Assembly (NCBI GenBank): GCA_947499555.1
Contig: CANMOU010000002.1
Location: 259,001-323,000 of the forward strand
DNA length: 64,000 bases
Source: an uncultured Roseovarius sp.
GTDB lineage: Bacteria > Pseudomonadota > Alphaproteobacteria > Rhodobacterales > Rhodobacteraceae
Direction: 5' to 3'
The position numbers were made by a program, and so were the translations under genes. The notes under the pieces are model-generated. The model was given only the letters and a program-made list of their open reading frames with translations, was not told where the DNA came from and did not search any database. Shown one piece after another: positions 37,188 to 47,504 of this stretch. How positions within the stretch are numbered: position 1 is the stretch's first letter; the number at the start of each line of letters is the position of its first letter.

Positions 37188-39332
37188 TTAACGTCCGAAC
37201 AGGTCTTTCAGGAATCTTTCAAATTGGGTGTCTCGACGTGGTCTGTTCGGCTGACGTTGAACTGGTTGCGGCTTGGGCTGCGGTCGTAGCATCGGCAAGG
37301 GCTTTGGATCGATGCCTTCATTCACACGCACCATCGTCTCACGCCAGATTTCGGCCGGAAGACCTCCACCCGTGACCCCGGTCAGCGGTGTGTTGTCGTC
37401 ATAGCCCATCCAGACGCCAGCCACGTAATCGGCTGTGAACCCCAGAAACCAGGCATCACGCGCCGCCTGTGTCGTGCCGGTCTTGCCCGCAGCTTCCCGG
37501 TCGGGAAGTTTGGCGCGCGAACCCGTTCCGCCATGCACGACGTTATACATCATCCAGGTCAGCTCTCGCGCTGCGGCCTCTTGGATCACACGTTCACCAA
37601 TACCGCCGCCCGTGCCCATAAGTGGCGTTTCTTCGCCCCTGAGTTTCAGATCGATCAGGCCGTAAGGCGTTACCGAAGACCCGCCATTCAGGATACCTGC
37701 ATAAGCCCCGGTCATCTCGAGCAGCGTGCTTTCCGATGCGCCAAGGGCCAAAGCGGGCCCATCTGCCAGTTCGTTATCTATGCCAAAATCCGTGGCAATC
37801 TGGCGCACAAGGTCCCGGCCCATGGCTTCGGACACTTTCACCGCAGGGACATTCAAGGATTGGCGCAAAGCCTGCTGCAAAGAGACAAGGCCGCGATATT
37901 TCTTGTCGAAATTCGTGGGGCACCAGCGGCCCGAACCCGGAATGTCCATGCAGTAAGGCTCATCGACAACGGTAGAATCGTAATGATGGCCAAGCTCCAG
38001 AGCCGTCGCATAAACAAAGGGTTTGAACGTGGAACCCGTCTGCCGCTTGGCCATTGTGGCACGATTGAATGCACCAACAACCTGCGACTTGCGCCCGCCC
38101 ACCATGGCCCGCACGGCCCCATCGGCAGACATGACAACAATGGCCGCCTGTGCCTCTGATCCTTCGCGCACCTTGTTCTCAAAGACCCAATCAAGCGCCT
38201 CTTCCGCTGCACGTTGCATTCTTTGATCCAAAGTGGTGCGGATGATCACATCCTCGGTGGTGTCGCGGGTAAAGAACTCCGGCCCGGATTCCATGACCCA
38301 ATCGGCAAAATACCCACCCGCCTGTGCTTGGGCAGCTTGGGACAGTGTCGCTGGATTGGCTTGTGCCGCTCTGGTTTCGGCATCGCTGAGATAGCCCTGT
38401 TCGTTCATCAGCCGAAGAACCGTTGCCGCGCGGTCCTGAGAGCGCTCCAGATTGGTTGTCGGAGCCAGACGCGTGGGCGCAGTCAGAAGTCCCGCCAGCA
38501 TCGCGCCCTCTTGCGGCGTTACCGTCGCAGCCGCTTTGCCAAAATAGCGCTGCGCCGCCGCTTCAACGCCATAGGCCCCCGCGCCCATGTAGGCCCGGTT
38601 GAGATATATCGAAAGGATTTCGTCCTTGGTATATTTCAGCTCCATCGCAAGCGCATAAACCGCTTCCTTGGCCTTGCGTGAAATCGAGCCCCGCCGGCAA
38701 TCGCGGACATATTCGGCCTCAGACTCCCAGGCATCAGCCTCGTATTCGACACCAAGACACAAGAGCTTCGCCGTCTGCTGCGTGATTGTCGATCCGCCAT
38801 GGCCGGAAAGCGGCCCCCGCCCTTCGCTCAGGTTGATCTTGACGGCGCTGGCAATCCCGCGCGGGCTAAGACCGAAATGCCGGTAGAAACGCTTGTCTTC
38901 GATCGCCACGACGGCGTTGCGCAGATGTGGGCTGACGGTACTTGCCGTTACCACGCCACCAAACTGGTCGCCCCGCCAGGCGAAAACCTCTCCTTCGCGG
39001 TCCATCAGAGTGACCGACCCTTTCGCGCGCCCATCAAGCAAAGCGCTTGCATCGGGCAATGTTGAAAAGACATAGCCAACCGCCAGACCCAATATGATGG
39101 AGGCCAATGCGCCGACCCGCCAGGTGATTTTCCAGAACAGCCTCAGAAACCAGCCAACGACACGCTGAAAGAACCCGATCAGCCCTTTGCGCGGCGGTCT
39201 CGCCGCTCTGCGGCGCGGTTTCGCTGACTTCTTGCGTGACGTGGAGGCATGCGTCTTGGCCGACTTGCCTGTCGGTTTCTTGTAACGTTTTTCCGCCACG
39301 AGTCGTGGTGACTTTCGCCCCGATTTTGTCAT
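37188..39332 (-). CDS. Penicillin-binding protein 1A family (bifunctional transglycosylase/transpeptidase)
   Basis: The protein has 714 residues. A lysine/arginine-rich cytoplasmic tail of about 50 residues precedes one membrane segment (VGALASIILGLAVGYVF). The GT51 transglycosylase shows AIEDKRFYRHFGLSPRG and GGSTITQQTAKLL. The transpeptidase has the nucleophile in TGSTFKPFVYA, SLNVPAVK as the SxN motif and KTGTTQ as the KTG motif. It polymerises and crosslinks peptidoglycan in the periplasm. The ATG at 39332 has AGG 8 bases upstream; a GTG at 39365 would extend it by 11 residues. Confidence 0.94.
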   Translation of the reverse strand: MTKSGRKSPRLVAEKRYKKPTGKSAKTHASTSRKKSAKPRRRAARPPRKGLIGFFQRVVGWFLRLFWKITWRVGALASIILGLAVGYVFSTLPDASALLDGRAKGSVTLMDREGEVFAWRGDQFGGVVTASTVSPHLRNAVVAIEDKRFYRHFGLSPRGIASAVKINLSEGRGPLSGHGGSTITQQTAKLLCLGVEYEADAWESEAEYVRDCRRGSISRKAKEAVYALAMELKYTKDEILSIYLNRAYMGAGAYGVEAAAQRYFGKAAATVTPQEGAMLAGLLTAPTRLAPTTNLERSQDRAATVLRLMNEQGYLSDAETRAAQANPATLSQAAQAQAGGYFADWVMESGPEFFTRDTTEDVIIRTTLDQRMQRAAEEALDWVFENKVREGSEAQAAIVVMSADGAVRAMVGGRKSQVVGAFNRATMAKRQTGSTFKPFVYATALELGHHYDSTVVDEPYCMDIPGSGRWCPTNFDKKYRGLVSLQQALRQSLNVPAVKVSEAMGRDLVRQIATDFGIDNELADGPALALGASESTLLEMTGAYAGILNGGSSVTPYGLIDLKLRGEETPLMGTGGGIGERVIQEAAARELTWMMYNVVHGGTGSRAKLPDREAAGKTGTTQAARDAWFLGFTADYVAGVWMGYDDNTPLTGVTGGGLPAEIWRETMVRVNEGIDPKPLPMLRPQPKPQPVQRQPNRPRRDTQFERFLKDLFGR

Positions 39333-39458
39333 GCCGAACCTGCCCGGTCTTATCGCTTTTGGCACAGTCTATCCTGCCCGGAGATGAAAGTAGAGACCAA
39401 TAAGGTCAAGCCCTCGCTCGATTCTTATCTGATTAATATTTATGCAACTTGCTTTTTT

Positions 39459-39475
39459 TGCGCATAATTTGTGCA
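39459..39475. promoter_or_regulatory. Candidate NtrC-like palindrome upstream of glnK
   Basis: The sequence TGCGCA-TAATT-TGTGCA, 114 bases before the glnK start, has the TGC-Y/R-CA-N5-TG-Y/R-GCA shape of NtrC binding sites. glnK-amtB operons are commonly NtrC-controlled. I found no properly spaced sigma-54 GG-N10-GC element nearby, so this remains tentative. Confidence 0.35.
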
Positions 39476-39588
39476 ATCGAGGCGTTTTTCCCGGCCCGCT
39501 CTACCTTGGAAACCCTTTCCGCATCCCTTTCTTCGGTCAATTGCTGCGGTGGCAACAAACCCGGCCTCTACTTATGAAAGGGACATCT

Positions 39589-39927
39589 GTGAAACTCATC
39601 ATCGCGACCATCAAGCCATTCAAGCTTGAAGATGTACGCGAAGCGCTGACGGGGATTGGCGTACGCGGCATGATGGTGACCGAAATCAAGGGCTTCGGCT
39701 CACAATCCGGTCACACCGAAATCTATCGCGGCGCGGAATACGCCGTAAATTTCGTACCGAAAATCAAACTCGAAATCGCAGTCGCAGACGCAATGGCCGA
39801 CCAGGTGGTCGAAACCATCGCAAGCACCGCACGCACCGGCAAGATCGGCGACGGCAAGATCTTTGTTCTCGATCTTACCCAGGCGATGCGCGTCCGCACA
39901 GGCGACACCAACGAAGAAGCGCTCTAA
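39589..39927 (+). CDS. glnK: PII nitrogen regulatory protein GlnK
   Basis: The protein has 112 residues, exactly the PII length, starting KLIIATIKPFKLEDVREAL. The T-loop has the uridylylation tyrosine in YRGAEYAVNF, and the nucleotide-binding segment TGKIGDGKIFV is present. PII integrates 2-oxoglutarate, ATP/ADP and glutamine status and here should bind and gate AmtB. The start is a GTG with AAAGGGA 6 bases upstream; an ATG at 39574 would add five atypical residues. amtB begins 26 bases downstream. Confidence 0.95.
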   Translation: MKLIIATIKPFKLEDVREALTGIGVRGMMVTEIKGFGSQSGHTEIYRGAEYAVNFVPKIKLEIAVADAMADQVVETIASTARTGKIGDGKIFVLDLTQAMRVRTGDTNEEAL

Positions 39928-39953
39928 GGCGCTCAAGACAAGGATTACATTCG

Positions 39954-41300
39954 ATGAATAAGAAACTCCTTTTGACAACCCTGTTTGCCGCCGCTGCCGC
40001 GCCGGTCATGGGTTCTGCGCAGGAGGCCGCTGCGGCCGTTGCTGCTGACGAGTTTGTTTGGATCATGAACTCGCTGCTGTTCCTGATCGGTGGCTTCCTG
40101 GTTTTCTTCATGGCTGCGGGTTTTGCGATGCTTGAGGGCGGCTTGGTGCGATCCAAGAATGCGACAATGCAGATGACCAAGAACGTGGCGCTCTTCTCAA
40201 TCGCAGCCATCATGTACTGGGCCATTGGCTACAATCTTATGTACCCGCTGGGCGATTGGGCCATTGAAGGTTACTTCTCGGCACTGTTCCCGTCCGTCGG
40301 TGTACTAGAGGCGGTTGGTGTCGATCTGGCGAACGCCGATGATGCGGAGTATGCCTCAACCGGGTCAGACTATATCTTCCAGCTGATGTTCTGCGCCGCC
40401 ACGGCTTCAATCGTATCTGGTGCTCTGGCTGAACGCATCAAACTGTGGCCTTTCCTGATTTTCGCGGCCATCCTAACCGGCTTTATCTATCCACTGACAG
40501 CCTCCTGGCAGTGGGGCGGCGGCTGGCTTTCAACCATGGAAAACCCGTTCAACGACTTTGCTGGTTCGACTGTTGTTCACGCCTGCGGCGCGGCAGCAGC
40601 TTTGGCCGGTGCTATCGTACTCGGTCCACGGATTGGCAAGTACAAAGACGGCAAGGTGGTTCCGATGCCCGGTTCGAACCTGCCGATGGCGACGTTGGGT
40701 ATGTTCATCCTCTGGCTCGGCTGGTTCGGCTTCAATGGTGGCTCGCAACTGGCAATGGGGTCTGTCGGTGACGTCGCTGACGTCAGCCGCATCTTCTCCA
40801 ACACCAACATGGCGGCGGCGGCCGGTGCAGTTGCAGCTCTGATCCTGACGCAGGTCATGTACAAAAAGCCCGACCTGACGATGATCCTGAATGGCGCACT
40901 TGCCGGTCTGGTGTCGATCACGGCTGAACCTCTGGCACCCACGCTGTTCCAAGCGCTGCTCATCGGTGCTGTTGGTGGTGTCATTGTGGTGGTCACTGTT
41001 CCAATGCTGGACAAGATGAAAATCGACGACGTCGTCGGTGCCATCCCTGTGCACGGTTTTGCGGGCATCTGGGGCACACTCGCCGTGGTCATCACGGGCA
41101 GCTATGATGGAGACGCAACCATCGGGGGTCAGCTGATCGGCATGGTGGCCATCATCGGTGCAACCTTTGTGCTCTCGCTGATTGTCTGGTTCATCCTCAA
41201 AGCCGTCATGGGCATTCGTGTCGGCGAAGAGGAGGAAATCAACGGTCTGGACATGTCAGAGCTTGGCATGGAGGCCTATCCAGAGTTCTCCAAGGGGTAA
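39954..41300 (+). CDS. amtB: Ammonium transporter AmtB
   Basis: The protein has 448 residues. A cleavable-looking signal (KKLLLTTLFAAAAAPVMGSA) precedes eleven hydrophobic segments. The family motif FAGSTVVHACGAAAALAGAIV carries the first of the twin pore histidines and IPVHGFAGIWGTLA the second. It conducts ammonium across the inner membrane and is blocked by GlnK. It shares an operon with glnK and is followed by a strong terminator. Confidence 0.96.
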   Translation: MNKKLLLTTLFAAAAAPVMGSAQEAAAAVAADEFVWIMNSLLFLIGGFLVFFMAAGFAMLEGGLVRSKNATMQMTKNVALFSIAAIMYWAIGYNLMYPLGDWAIEGYFSALFPSVGVLEAVGVDLANADDAEYASTGSDYIFQLMFCAATASIVSGALAERIKLWPFLIFAAILTGFIYPLTASWQWGGGWLSTMENPFNDFAGSTVVHACGAAAALAGAIVLGPRIGKYKDGKVVPMPGSNLPMATLGMFILWLGWFGFNGGSQLAMGSVGDVADVSRIFSNTNMAAAAGAVAALILTQVMYKKPDLTMILNGALAGLVSITAEPLAPTLFQALLIGAVGGVIVVVTVPMLDKMKIDDVVGAIPVHGFAGIWGTLAVVITGSYDGDATIGGQLIGMVAIIGATFVLSLIVWFILKAVMGIRVGEEEEINGLDMSELGMEAYPEFSKG

Positions 41301-41335
41301 ACTCCTTCTCCTTCCGGATTACCTCTTAAGACTAG

Positions 41336-41362
41336 CCCGGGCGTTCGCGCCCGGGTTTTTTT
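41336..41362 (+). terminator. Rho-independent terminator after glnK-amtB
   Basis: A perfect 8-bp stem (CCCGGGCG / CGCCCGGG) closed by a TTCG tetraloop is followed by seven T residues, 36 bases after the amtB stop. This is a textbook intrinsic terminator. Confidence 0.93.
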
Positions 41363-41417
41363 GTCTTCGGAAACATCAGACATTGCGGCGCAAGTGACCG
41401 CGCCATAGATTCGTGCC

Positions 41418-42314
41418 ATGCGCCGCGCTTATTCTGATTTCGAGTATCTTGTTGCCCCTGCACGCCCCAGCGCGACACCGCTGCGCCTTATCCTGGGATT
41501 GGTCCTGTGTGTTGCGCTGATTTTCACGTTTGTGATGCTCACGTCCGCGCTGCTCAACTCGGCCATGACGGAAGAGGCCCGCGCGACGCTTGACAGCTCT
41601 CTCAACGCGGCCAGCGATCCCACCGGCGTGCTCGGCAATCTCTACATTTTCAGCTTCGTTTTGGTGGCACTCAGCATCACCCTGCGCCAGGTTCACGGCC
41701 GCAGCCTTCAAAGTGCTGTGGGCCACTGGCCAACAGCCGTCTCGCAGTTCAAGCGCGCCTGTCTTTACCTGGTCGGGCTTTACGTCGTCCTGATGGTCCT
41801 GATGCCAAGTGAGTCCGATATCGCGCCGCAGTCCAACGTCGCCTTCGGCACATGGTTTATGTATCTGCCGCTGGCCCTTCCGGCGCTGCTTATACAGGTT
41901 GGGGCCGAAGAGCTGCTTTTTCGCGGCTATATGCAAAGCCAGCTTGCCGCGCGTTTTGGCCGCCCGCTCATCTGGATCCTGGTTCCGTCAGTGACCTTTG
42001 GGCTTTTGCACTACGATGCGGAGCTGAACGGGGACAACGCCTGGCTTGTCGTGCTTTGGGCCACGGCCTTTGGCATCGCCGCCGCCGATCTGACAGCGCG
42101 CGCAGGCACACTCGGGCCGGCAACCGCGCTGCATTTCTTCAACAATTTCTATGCCATTTTCGTAGCCGCACCCTCGGGGTATTTCGACGGCATGGCACTC
42201 TATACCTATCCCTTTGAAATGAGCGACACCCGCGCCATCTGGACATGGGCACCGGTCGATCTGATGATGCTCTTTGTCAGCTGGCTCACGATCCGCCTTG
42301 CGCTGCGCCGCTGA
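41418..42314 (+). CDS. CPBP family intramembrane metalloprotease
   Basis: The protein has 298 residues and about eight hydrophobic segments. The Abi/CPBP motifs are present: [12 protein letters not shown] (the EExxxR motif), FGLLHYD (the FxxxH motif) and ALHFFNN. The family includes Rce1-type prenyl-protein endopeptidases and bacterial intramembrane proteases of mostly unknown substrate. The C-terminus is a final membrane segment. accD starts 65 bases downstream on the same strand. Confidence 0.88.
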   Translation: MRRAYSDFEYLVAPARPSATPLRLILGLVLCVALIFTFVMLTSALLNSAMTEEARATLDSSLNAASDPTGVLGNLYIFSFVLVALSITLRQVHGRSLQSAVGHWPTAVSQFKRACLYLVGLYVVLMVLMPSESDIAPQSNVAFGTWFMYLPLALPALLIQVGAEELLFRGYMQSQLAARFGRPLIWILVPSVTFGLLHYDAELNGDNAWLVVLWATAFGIAAADLTARAGTLGPATALHFFNNFYAIFVAAPSGYFDGMALYTYPFEMSDTRAIWTWAPVDLMMLFVSWLTIRLALRR

Positions 42315-42379
42315 TTGCAATTCGGTGCCAGCCCCATTATTTCAGAGAAAGTGACGGGAAAACAGGGACAGCCGCGCCG

Positions 42380-43348
42380 ATGAACTGGATCACCAATTAT
42401 GTGCGTCCGCGCATCAATTCGATCTTCTCACGCCGCGAGGTGCCCGAGAACCTTTGGTCGAAATGCGATGAATGCGGCACGATGCTCTTTCACCGCGAAC
42501 TCAAGGAAAACCTGAATGTCTGCACCTCTTGCGGACATCACATGCCAATCACCCCGCGTGACCGGTTCGCAACCCTCTTTGATGGTGGCGCCTTTGCCGA
42601 GATCGAGGTGCCTCTACCCGCCGCCGATCCGCTGCAATTCCGCGATCAGAAGCGATATCCCGACCGGATGAAGGCATCTCAGAAAGACACAGGCGAGAAA
42701 GAGGCCATGTTGGTGGCCACAGGCGAGATCGGGCGCACACCGGTGGTTGCGGCGGCGCAGGATTTTTCTTTCATGGCCGGGTCGATGGGGATGTATGTGG
42801 GCAACGCCATCATCAAGGCCGCAGAAGAATCGGTGAAGCTCAAACGCCCGCTCATTCTGTTTTCGGCAGCTGGCGGCGCGCGCATGCAGGAAGGTATCCT
42901 GAGCCTGATGCAAATGCCCCGGACGACAGTCGCGGTTCAGATGCTCAAAGAGGCCAAGCTGCCCTATATCGTTGTGCTGACGCATCCGACGACCGGAGGT
43001 GTCACTGCCTCTTATGCCATGCTGGGTGATGTGCATATCGCAGAACCCAACGCGCTCATTTGCTTTGCCGGCCCCCGTGTGATCGAACAGACAATCCGTG
43101 AAAAACTGCCCGAAGGATTCCAGCGTGCCGAATACCTGCTCGACCATGGCATGCTCGACCGTGTCATTCCGCGCGTTGAGATGCGCGATGAGCTGATCAC
43201 CGTCACGCGCATGCTGATGGGCTTGCCGCCCGCGGTGAAGGGCGACCTGCCCGCGCCGGATGCAGATGGCCCAGAGCCGCCAGATGCCTCTGAAACGACA
43301 GCAGAAGCCGAGAACACAGCCGAGACAGCGGACGTCCAAAAGACATGA
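42380..43348 (+). CDS. accD: Acetyl-CoA carboxylase carboxyltransferase subunit beta
   Basis: The protein has 322 residues. The N-terminal zinc ribbon is visible as CDECG near residue 30 and CTSCG about 20 residues later. The carboxyltransferase core has [18 protein letters not shown] and [18 protein letters not shown]. With AccA it moves carboxyl from carboxybiotin to acetyl-CoA, the first step of fatty-acid synthesis. The last 30 residues are an acidic, Ala/Glu-rich tail. The stop overlaps folC as ATGA. Confidence 0.96.
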   Translation: MNWITNYVRPRINSIFSRREVPENLWSKCDECGTMLFHRELKENLNVCTSCGHHMPITPRDRFATLFDGGAFAEIEVPLPAADPLQFRDQKRYPDRMKASQKDTGEKEAMLVATGEIGRTPVVAAAQDFSFMAGSMGMYVGNAIIKAAEESVKLKRPLILFSAAGGARMQEGILSLMQMPRTTVAVQMLKEAKLPYIVVLTHPTTGGVTASYAMLGDVHIAEPNALICFAGPRVIEQTIREKLPEGFQRAEYLLDHGMLDRVIPRVEMRDELITVTRMLMGLPPAVKGDLPAPDADGPEPPDASETTAEAENTAETADVQKT

Positions 43349-44619
43349 GCGCAGCCTCATCCGACGCCATCCTTGACCGGATGATGTCGCTCCACCCCAA
43401 GATCATCGATCTGACGCTGGATCGTGTCTGGCGCTTGCTGGAGCGATTGGGCAATCCTCAGGACAATCTACCGCCGGTTATCCACATCGCGGGCACCAAT
43501 GGCAAAGGCTCGACCCTGGCCATGATCCGGGCAGGCATCGAAGGCGCAGGCCTGCGCGCACATGCCTATACCTCGCCTCATCTGGCCCGGTTCCATGAAC
43601 GCATCCGTCTGGCCGGAGACCTGATTTCAGAGTCGGACCTGACCGCCGTGCTTGACGAATGCTATGCCGCCAATGGCGATGCGCCAATCACCTATTTCGA
43701 GATCACAACCTGTGCCGCCCTTCTGGCCATGTCGCGTGTAGAAGCTGACTACACGCTGCTTGAGGTCGGGCTTGGCGGACGCCTGGACGCGACAAATGTC
43801 ATTCCCAAACCCGCGCTCACGATCATTACGCCGGTGTCCATGGACCATGAGCAGTTCCTTGGGGACACGTTGGCGAAAATTGCGGGCGAAAAGGCTGGCA
43901 TTCTCAAACGCGGCGTGCCTTGCGTCGTCAGCCCGCAGGCGGATGAGGCACTGTATGTGATCGAGGCCAGGGCGCGCGGTCTTGGCGCACCTCTCTTGGC
44001 CCATGGCCAACACTGGCATGTCAGCGAAGAACGCGGTCGGTTGATCTATCAGGACGAGACAGGTCTGCGCGATCTGCCGCGTCCAAACCTGCCCGGAACG
44101 CATCAGCTTGAAAATGCCGGTGCTGCCATCGCGGCTCTGCGGTATCTCGGTCTTGGCGACGCCGCTCTGGAGGCTGCCGTGTCGCGGGCGTACTGGCCTG
44201 CGCGTATGCAGCGCCTTGCGACCGGCCCGCTTCTCGACATGGCCCCAGATGCAGAGCTTTGGCTCGACGGAGGCCATAATCCCGCAGCGGGGCAGGCCCT
44301 TGCGCGGCACCTCGCATCCCTGCCCAAAAGACCCACGCATCTTATCTGCGGGATGCTCAACACCAAGGACATCGCCGGTTATCTCACGCCGCTCTCTGAG
44401 CAGGCAGACAGCCTGACTGCTGTCTCCATCCCGGGAGAACAGAACACTCTGCCGGTCGAGGTGACAGCCAAAGCTGCAGCCGAAGCGGGCTTTGAAAGCC
44501 ACACCGCCGCCAGCATAGGCGACGCGCTTGAGCGGATTGTAGGGGACACGCCAACGGCCCGTATCCTGATCTGCGGCTCACTTTACCTCGCGGGGCATGT
44601 CCTAAGGGAAAATGGCTGA
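43345..44619 (+). CDS. folC: Bifunctional folylpolyglutamate synthase/dihydrofolate synthase
   Basis: The protein has 424 residues. The Mur-ligase-like P-loop is [13 protein letters not shown]; the family signature [15 protein letters not shown] follows, with the ligase C-domain motif [15 protein letters not shown]. It adds glutamate to dihydropteroate and extends folate polyglutamate tails. accD-folC is a conserved gene pair in proteobacteria. Confidence 0.95.
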   Translation: MSAASSDAILDRMMSLHPKIIDLTLDRVWRLLERLGNPQDNLPPVIHIAGTNGKGSTLAMIRAGIEGAGLRAHAYTSPHLARFHERIRLAGDLISESDLTAVLDECYAANGDAPITYFEITTCAALLAMSRVEADYTLLEVGLGGRLDATNVIPKPALTIITPVSMDHEQFLGDTLAKIAGEKAGILKRGVPCVVSPQADEALYVIEARARGLGAPLLAHGQHWHVSEERGRLIYQDETGLRDLPRPNLPGTHQLENAGAAIAALRYLGLGDAALEAAVSRAYWPARMQRLATGPLLDMAPDAELWLDGGHNPAAGQALARHLASLPKRPTHLICGMLNTKDIAGYLTPLSEQADSLTAVSIPGEQNTLPVEVTAKAAAEAGFESHTAASIGDALERIVGDTPTARILICGSLYLAGHVLRENG

Positions 44620-44753
44620 CAATCCGGTCCTGATTAGAAACGCAGAACCTTAGGAGAGCCACCTGTGCTGCGGCTTTTCCAATGCGGACTGACCGGAAAA
44701 CTTTTCAAGCCCCGGCACCTGCGCTAGCGTCGGGCCAAGAGGGGAGACTGCGT

Positions 44754-45713
44754 ATGAGCACACATGGCTATGAAGGTGGCAGGCTGGACTTGCCATTCGT
44801 TGGCATCTCCACCTTTGGCAAACGCCCCTATCTGAGCGATTGGAGCGCCATTGACGCCGATGTGGCCATCCTCGGCGCACCGTTTGACTTTGGCACCCAA
44901 TGGCGTAGTGGCGCGCGGTTCGGGCCGCGCGGCGTGCGCGAGGCCTCGACGCTCTTCTCCTTTGGCCATGCCGGGGCCTATGATCATGAGGATGACGCCA
45001 CCTACCTGCCCGGTGATGTTCGGATCGTGGATATTGGTGACGCAGATATCGTGCACACCGACACCATGAAATCCCACGCCAATATAGAGGCTGGCGTGCG
45101 GGCGATCCTCAAGGCCGGCGCCCTGCCCGTGACCATTGGTGGCGACCATTCGATCAACATTCCCTGCGTCAACGCCTTTGAAGGTCAGGGAGACATCCAC
45201 ATCCTGCAGATCGACGCGCATCTCGATTTCGTCGATGAACGTCATGGCGTTCGTTTCGGCCACGGCAACCCGATGCGCCGCGCCGCCGAGAAACCTTATG
45301 TGACCGGCCTGACCCAACTTGGTATCCGCAATGTCAGCTCGACAGCCAGGGAAGGGTATGAAGATGCCCGGGCACGTGGCTCCGACATCCTTTCGGTCCG
45401 GCAAGTGCGCGCTTTGGGCCCCGAGGCGACCGCCAGGCGCCTGCCCGATGGCGCACGCGTCTACATCACCATCGACATCGACGCCTTCTGTCCCTCGATC
45501 GCGCCCGGCACCGGCACGCCCAGCCATGGCGGTTTCTTGTATTACGATGTGCTGGAAATCCTGCAGCAGGTGGCAAACCGCCACGAGGTGGTGGGCATCG
45601 ACCTTGTCGAAGTGGCCCCTGACTATGATCCGACCGGATCGACTTCGACCCTTGCGGCCCAAGTGCTTCTGAACCTGCTTGGCTTCATTTTCCACGCCCG
45701 CGCTCAGAAGTAG
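44754..45713 (+). CDS. speB: Agmatinase (ureohydrolase family)
   Basis: The protein has 319 residues. The dinuclear manganese ligands appear in GGDHSINIP, QIDAHLDFVDE and ITIDIDAFCPS. The family converts agmatine to putrescine and urea; close relatives act on guanidinobutyrate or other guanidino acids, so the exact substrate is less certain than the chemistry. GGGGAGA lies 8 bases upstream of the ATG. The gene is preceded by a 134-base gap after folC. Confidence 0.9.
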   Translation: MSTHGYEGGRLDLPFVGISTFGKRPYLSDWSAIDADVAILGAPFDFGTQWRSGARFGPRGVREASTLFSFGHAGAYDHEDDATYLPGDVRIVDIGDADIVHTDTMKSHANIEAGVRAILKAGALPVTIGGDHSINIPCVNAFEGQGDIHILQIDAHLDFVDERHGVRFGHGNPMRRAAEKPYVTGLTQLGIRNVSSTAREGYEDARARGSDILSVRQVRALGPEATARRLPDGARVYITIDIDAFCPSIAPGTGTPSHGGFLYYDVLEILQQVANRHEVVGIDLVEVAPDYDPTGSTSTLAAQVLLNLLGFIFHARAQK

Positions 45714-45731
45714 GCCGGGGTTCACCCCGGC
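45714..45731. terminator. Hairpin spanning the ends of two convergent genes
   Basis: A perfect 7-bp stem GCCGGGG / CCCCGGC with a TTCA loop lies just after the agmatinase stop and includes the stop codon of the convergent YidD-sulfotransferase gene. There is no T-tract, so it is only terminator-like. Confidence 0.4.
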
Positions 45732-46849
45732 AGGCCCTCTACCGCCGCGCGCAAGGCGGCATAATCCCCAAATCCAAATCGCGCTTCAATCGTCTCGGCC
45801 CATTTGGAGGCGAAGGCGGATTTTATCTCTTCGCTCACCAGCAGTTTCCCTGCCCCGGACTGCCCCGTGCTTACCTTGGAGGCCACGCTGCCCCGCGGCA
45901 GACCACAGGCCGCATCGCGCGCCTTGCGTGTCAGATGGTCATCAAACTGGGTTTCATGGGCCTTCATGAATTCAAACGTCGCCTGTGCTTCGGCGACAGC
46001 AACGGTCTTGGCATCTGAAATGTCCAAAAATGCGGCCACCTGCGTGACCGTACCCTGCAGTTCCCCCTTCATCGTCTCGTAAGTCAGCAGCAAGACATCA
46101 TCCCGGTCCCGAACCGCCCACCATGAGGCCAGATGCGACCAGTAATCGCGCCCGCCCCGTTCATTAAGAAAGTATGTGGCAAAATCATCCAATGAGACCG
46201 AGCCGGTTTCAAAAAACCACCCTTCAAAGAAGCGAAAGAGCGAGACCATCGCGTCGACGGGATCGCGCAGCACCACGATGTAACGGCCACCTTTGGGGAT
46301 GTCGCCCCAGTTCAGATGGCTCTTGAAGACACGGAAATCGCCCGGCTGTTCGTCAAACGGCAGACCCAGATCATGCGCCATCTCGATCCAGGGTGTGACC
46401 GAGGTGATCTCGTCAAAGCTCATGTCCCCACCGGTGCGAAGCCCATGCACGATCTGTTGCATCCAGGTGGTGCCGCATTTGGCAAAGGGCGAGATGAACA
46501 CATCGCTGGCCCGAACCGGATGCGCCAGCCCCCTGGCCTTGCCCTCAGGTGTCATGAACCTCTCAAGTGCACCCTTCATGCCCTCGATGTCGGTCGGCCT
46601 TTGAAGATCCTGAGAATCAGTCATCTTCTTGTCCGGAACCGGATCGAAGCCGCTAGGACCCCAAGGATTGCACCGTAAGATACGCCGTAGCGCCAACAAG
46701 CCGCCCTTCAACCCGCCATGGGTTGTCAGCGCATCCAGCGCATATTGGCTGCATGTGGGCTGATAGCGGCAATTGTGGCCCACCCAGGGACTGAACAGAA
46801 GCCGATAGGCCCTCACCGGCAAAGCAAGAAGATAGGCCAGCGGGCTCAT
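45722..46849 (-). CDS. YidD membrane-insertion factor fused in frame to a sulfotransferase domain
   Basis: The protein has 375 residues in one uninterrupted frame. Residues 1-75 are a complete YidD ([20 protein letters not shown], then [10 protein letters not shown] and [15 protein letters not shown]), the small factor that aids YidC-dependent membrane insertion. From about residue 76 a sulfotransferase domain follows, with the PAPS-binding loop [13 protein letters not shown] and the 3'-phosphate motif [17 protein letters not shown]. Stand-alone YidD normally stops at about this point. A Met at residue 76 (46624) could restart translation of a separate sulfotransferase, but no ribosome-binding site stands out. 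The gene overlaps rnpA by 4 bases. Confidence 0.85.
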   Translation of the reverse strand: MSPLAYLLALPVRAYRLLFSPWVGHNCRYQPTCSQYALDALTTHGGLKGGLLALRRILRCNPWGPSGFDPVPDKKMTDSQDLQRPTDIEGMKGALERFMTPEGKARGLAHPVRASDVFISPFAKCGTTWMQQIVHGLRTGGDMSFDEITSVTPWIEMAHDLGLPFDEQPGDFRVFKSHLNWGDIPKGGRYIVVLRDPVDAMVSLFRFFEGWFFETGSVSLDDFATYFLNERGGRDYWSHLASWWAVRDRDDVLLLTYETMKGELQGTVTQVAAFLDISDAKTVAVAEAQATFEFMKAHETQFDDHLTRKARDAACGLPRGSVASKVSTGQSGAGKLLVSEEIKSAFASKWAETIEARFGFGDYAALRAAVEGLPG

Positions 46850-47244
46850 GGCGCACCGTGCAACTTCTCGAGCGCGTGTCGCAGGTCGCGCAGAAGGGCC
46901 TCGAAATCACGCGCGGCGGTCGCTTCGGCACGTCCGATCAGCACGTAATCCCACCCGGCGCGTCCTTCGGTGGGCAACACTTTGCGCGCGACTTCACGCA
47001 GTCGCCGCTTTGCCCGGTTGCGCGCGACCGCATTGCCGACTTTCTTCGAACAGGTATATCCAACGCGAATTGTGCCCTCGGCGTCGCCCCGGTCCCGGCC
47101 TTGCACCATCATTCCCGGCATGCCCTGCCGTTTCGCCCGCGCCGCTGCCAGGAAATCGGATCGTTTCCGGAGGGTCTCCAGACAAACGGACACCGCCGGG
47201 GGCGTGTTCCCCGCTTGCGCAGCAGGGGCCTCCGGCGGTGTCAT
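46846..47244 (-). CDS. rnpA: Ribonuclease P protein component
   Basis: The protein has 132 residues. The RNR motif [18 protein letters not shown] and the N-terminal [15 protein letters not shown] are diagnostic. It is the protein cofactor of RNase P, which matures tRNA 5' ends. The first 20 residues are a proline/alanine-rich extension. It lies between rpmH and yidD, the conserved order near many replication origins, although no dnaA is in this window. Confidence 0.95.
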   Translation of the reverse strand: MTPPEAPAAQAGNTPPAVSVCLETLRKRSDFLAAARAKRQGMPGMMVQGRDRGDAEGTIRVGYTCSKKVGNAVARNRAKRRLREVARKVLPTEGRAGWDYVLIGRAEATAARDFEALLRDLRHALEKLHGAP

Positions 47245-47270
47245 GTCCGTTTGTCCTGATGGGCGCGTGT

Positions 47271-47405
47271 TTACGCGCTCAGGCTCTTGCGGCCACGGGC
47301 ACGGCGCGCGTTCAGAATCTTGCGACCAGCCTTAGTGGCCATGCGGGCACGGAAGCCATGGCGGCGCTTGCGCACCAGGTTCGAGGGTTGATAGGTGCGT
47401 TTCAT
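47271..47405 (-). CDS. rpmH: 50S ribosomal protein L34
   Basis: The gene encodes 44 residues on the minus strand. It begins [20 protein letters not shown] and ends GRKSLSA, the full L34 sequence. It is a small basic protein of the large ribosomal subunit. It precedes rnpA by 26 bases and is preceded by a near-consensus promoter. Confidence 0.96.
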
Positions 47406-47475
47406 CGCTCCGATCTCCGGTCAGGGGGCACAGCGCAGGAATCGCGCGGCACCCGGAATACGTCGTGAAGCCCGG

Positions 47476-47504
47476 TCTATAGGGGGCAGATTTTGCGAAG
47501 TCAA
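47476..47504 (-). promoter_or_regulatory. Sigma-70-type promoter for rpmH-rnpA-yidD
   Basis: Read on the minus strand, TTGACT (47504-47499) and TATAGA (47481-47476) are separated by exactly 17 bases. They lie about 70 bases upstream of the rpmH start. This close match to the housekeeping consensus fits a highly expressed ribosomal protein operon. Confidence 0.7.

Noticed and set aside
39480-39588. Sigma-54 promoter for glnK
   Set aside because: Candidates such as the segment around TTGGAAACCC have 11 instead of 10 bases between the GG and GC elements, so the spacing is wrong.
46400-46640. Separate sulfotransferase gene starting at 46624
   Set aside because: Not excluded, but no stop codon separates it from YidD and no ribosome-binding site is evident, so a single fused gene is reported.
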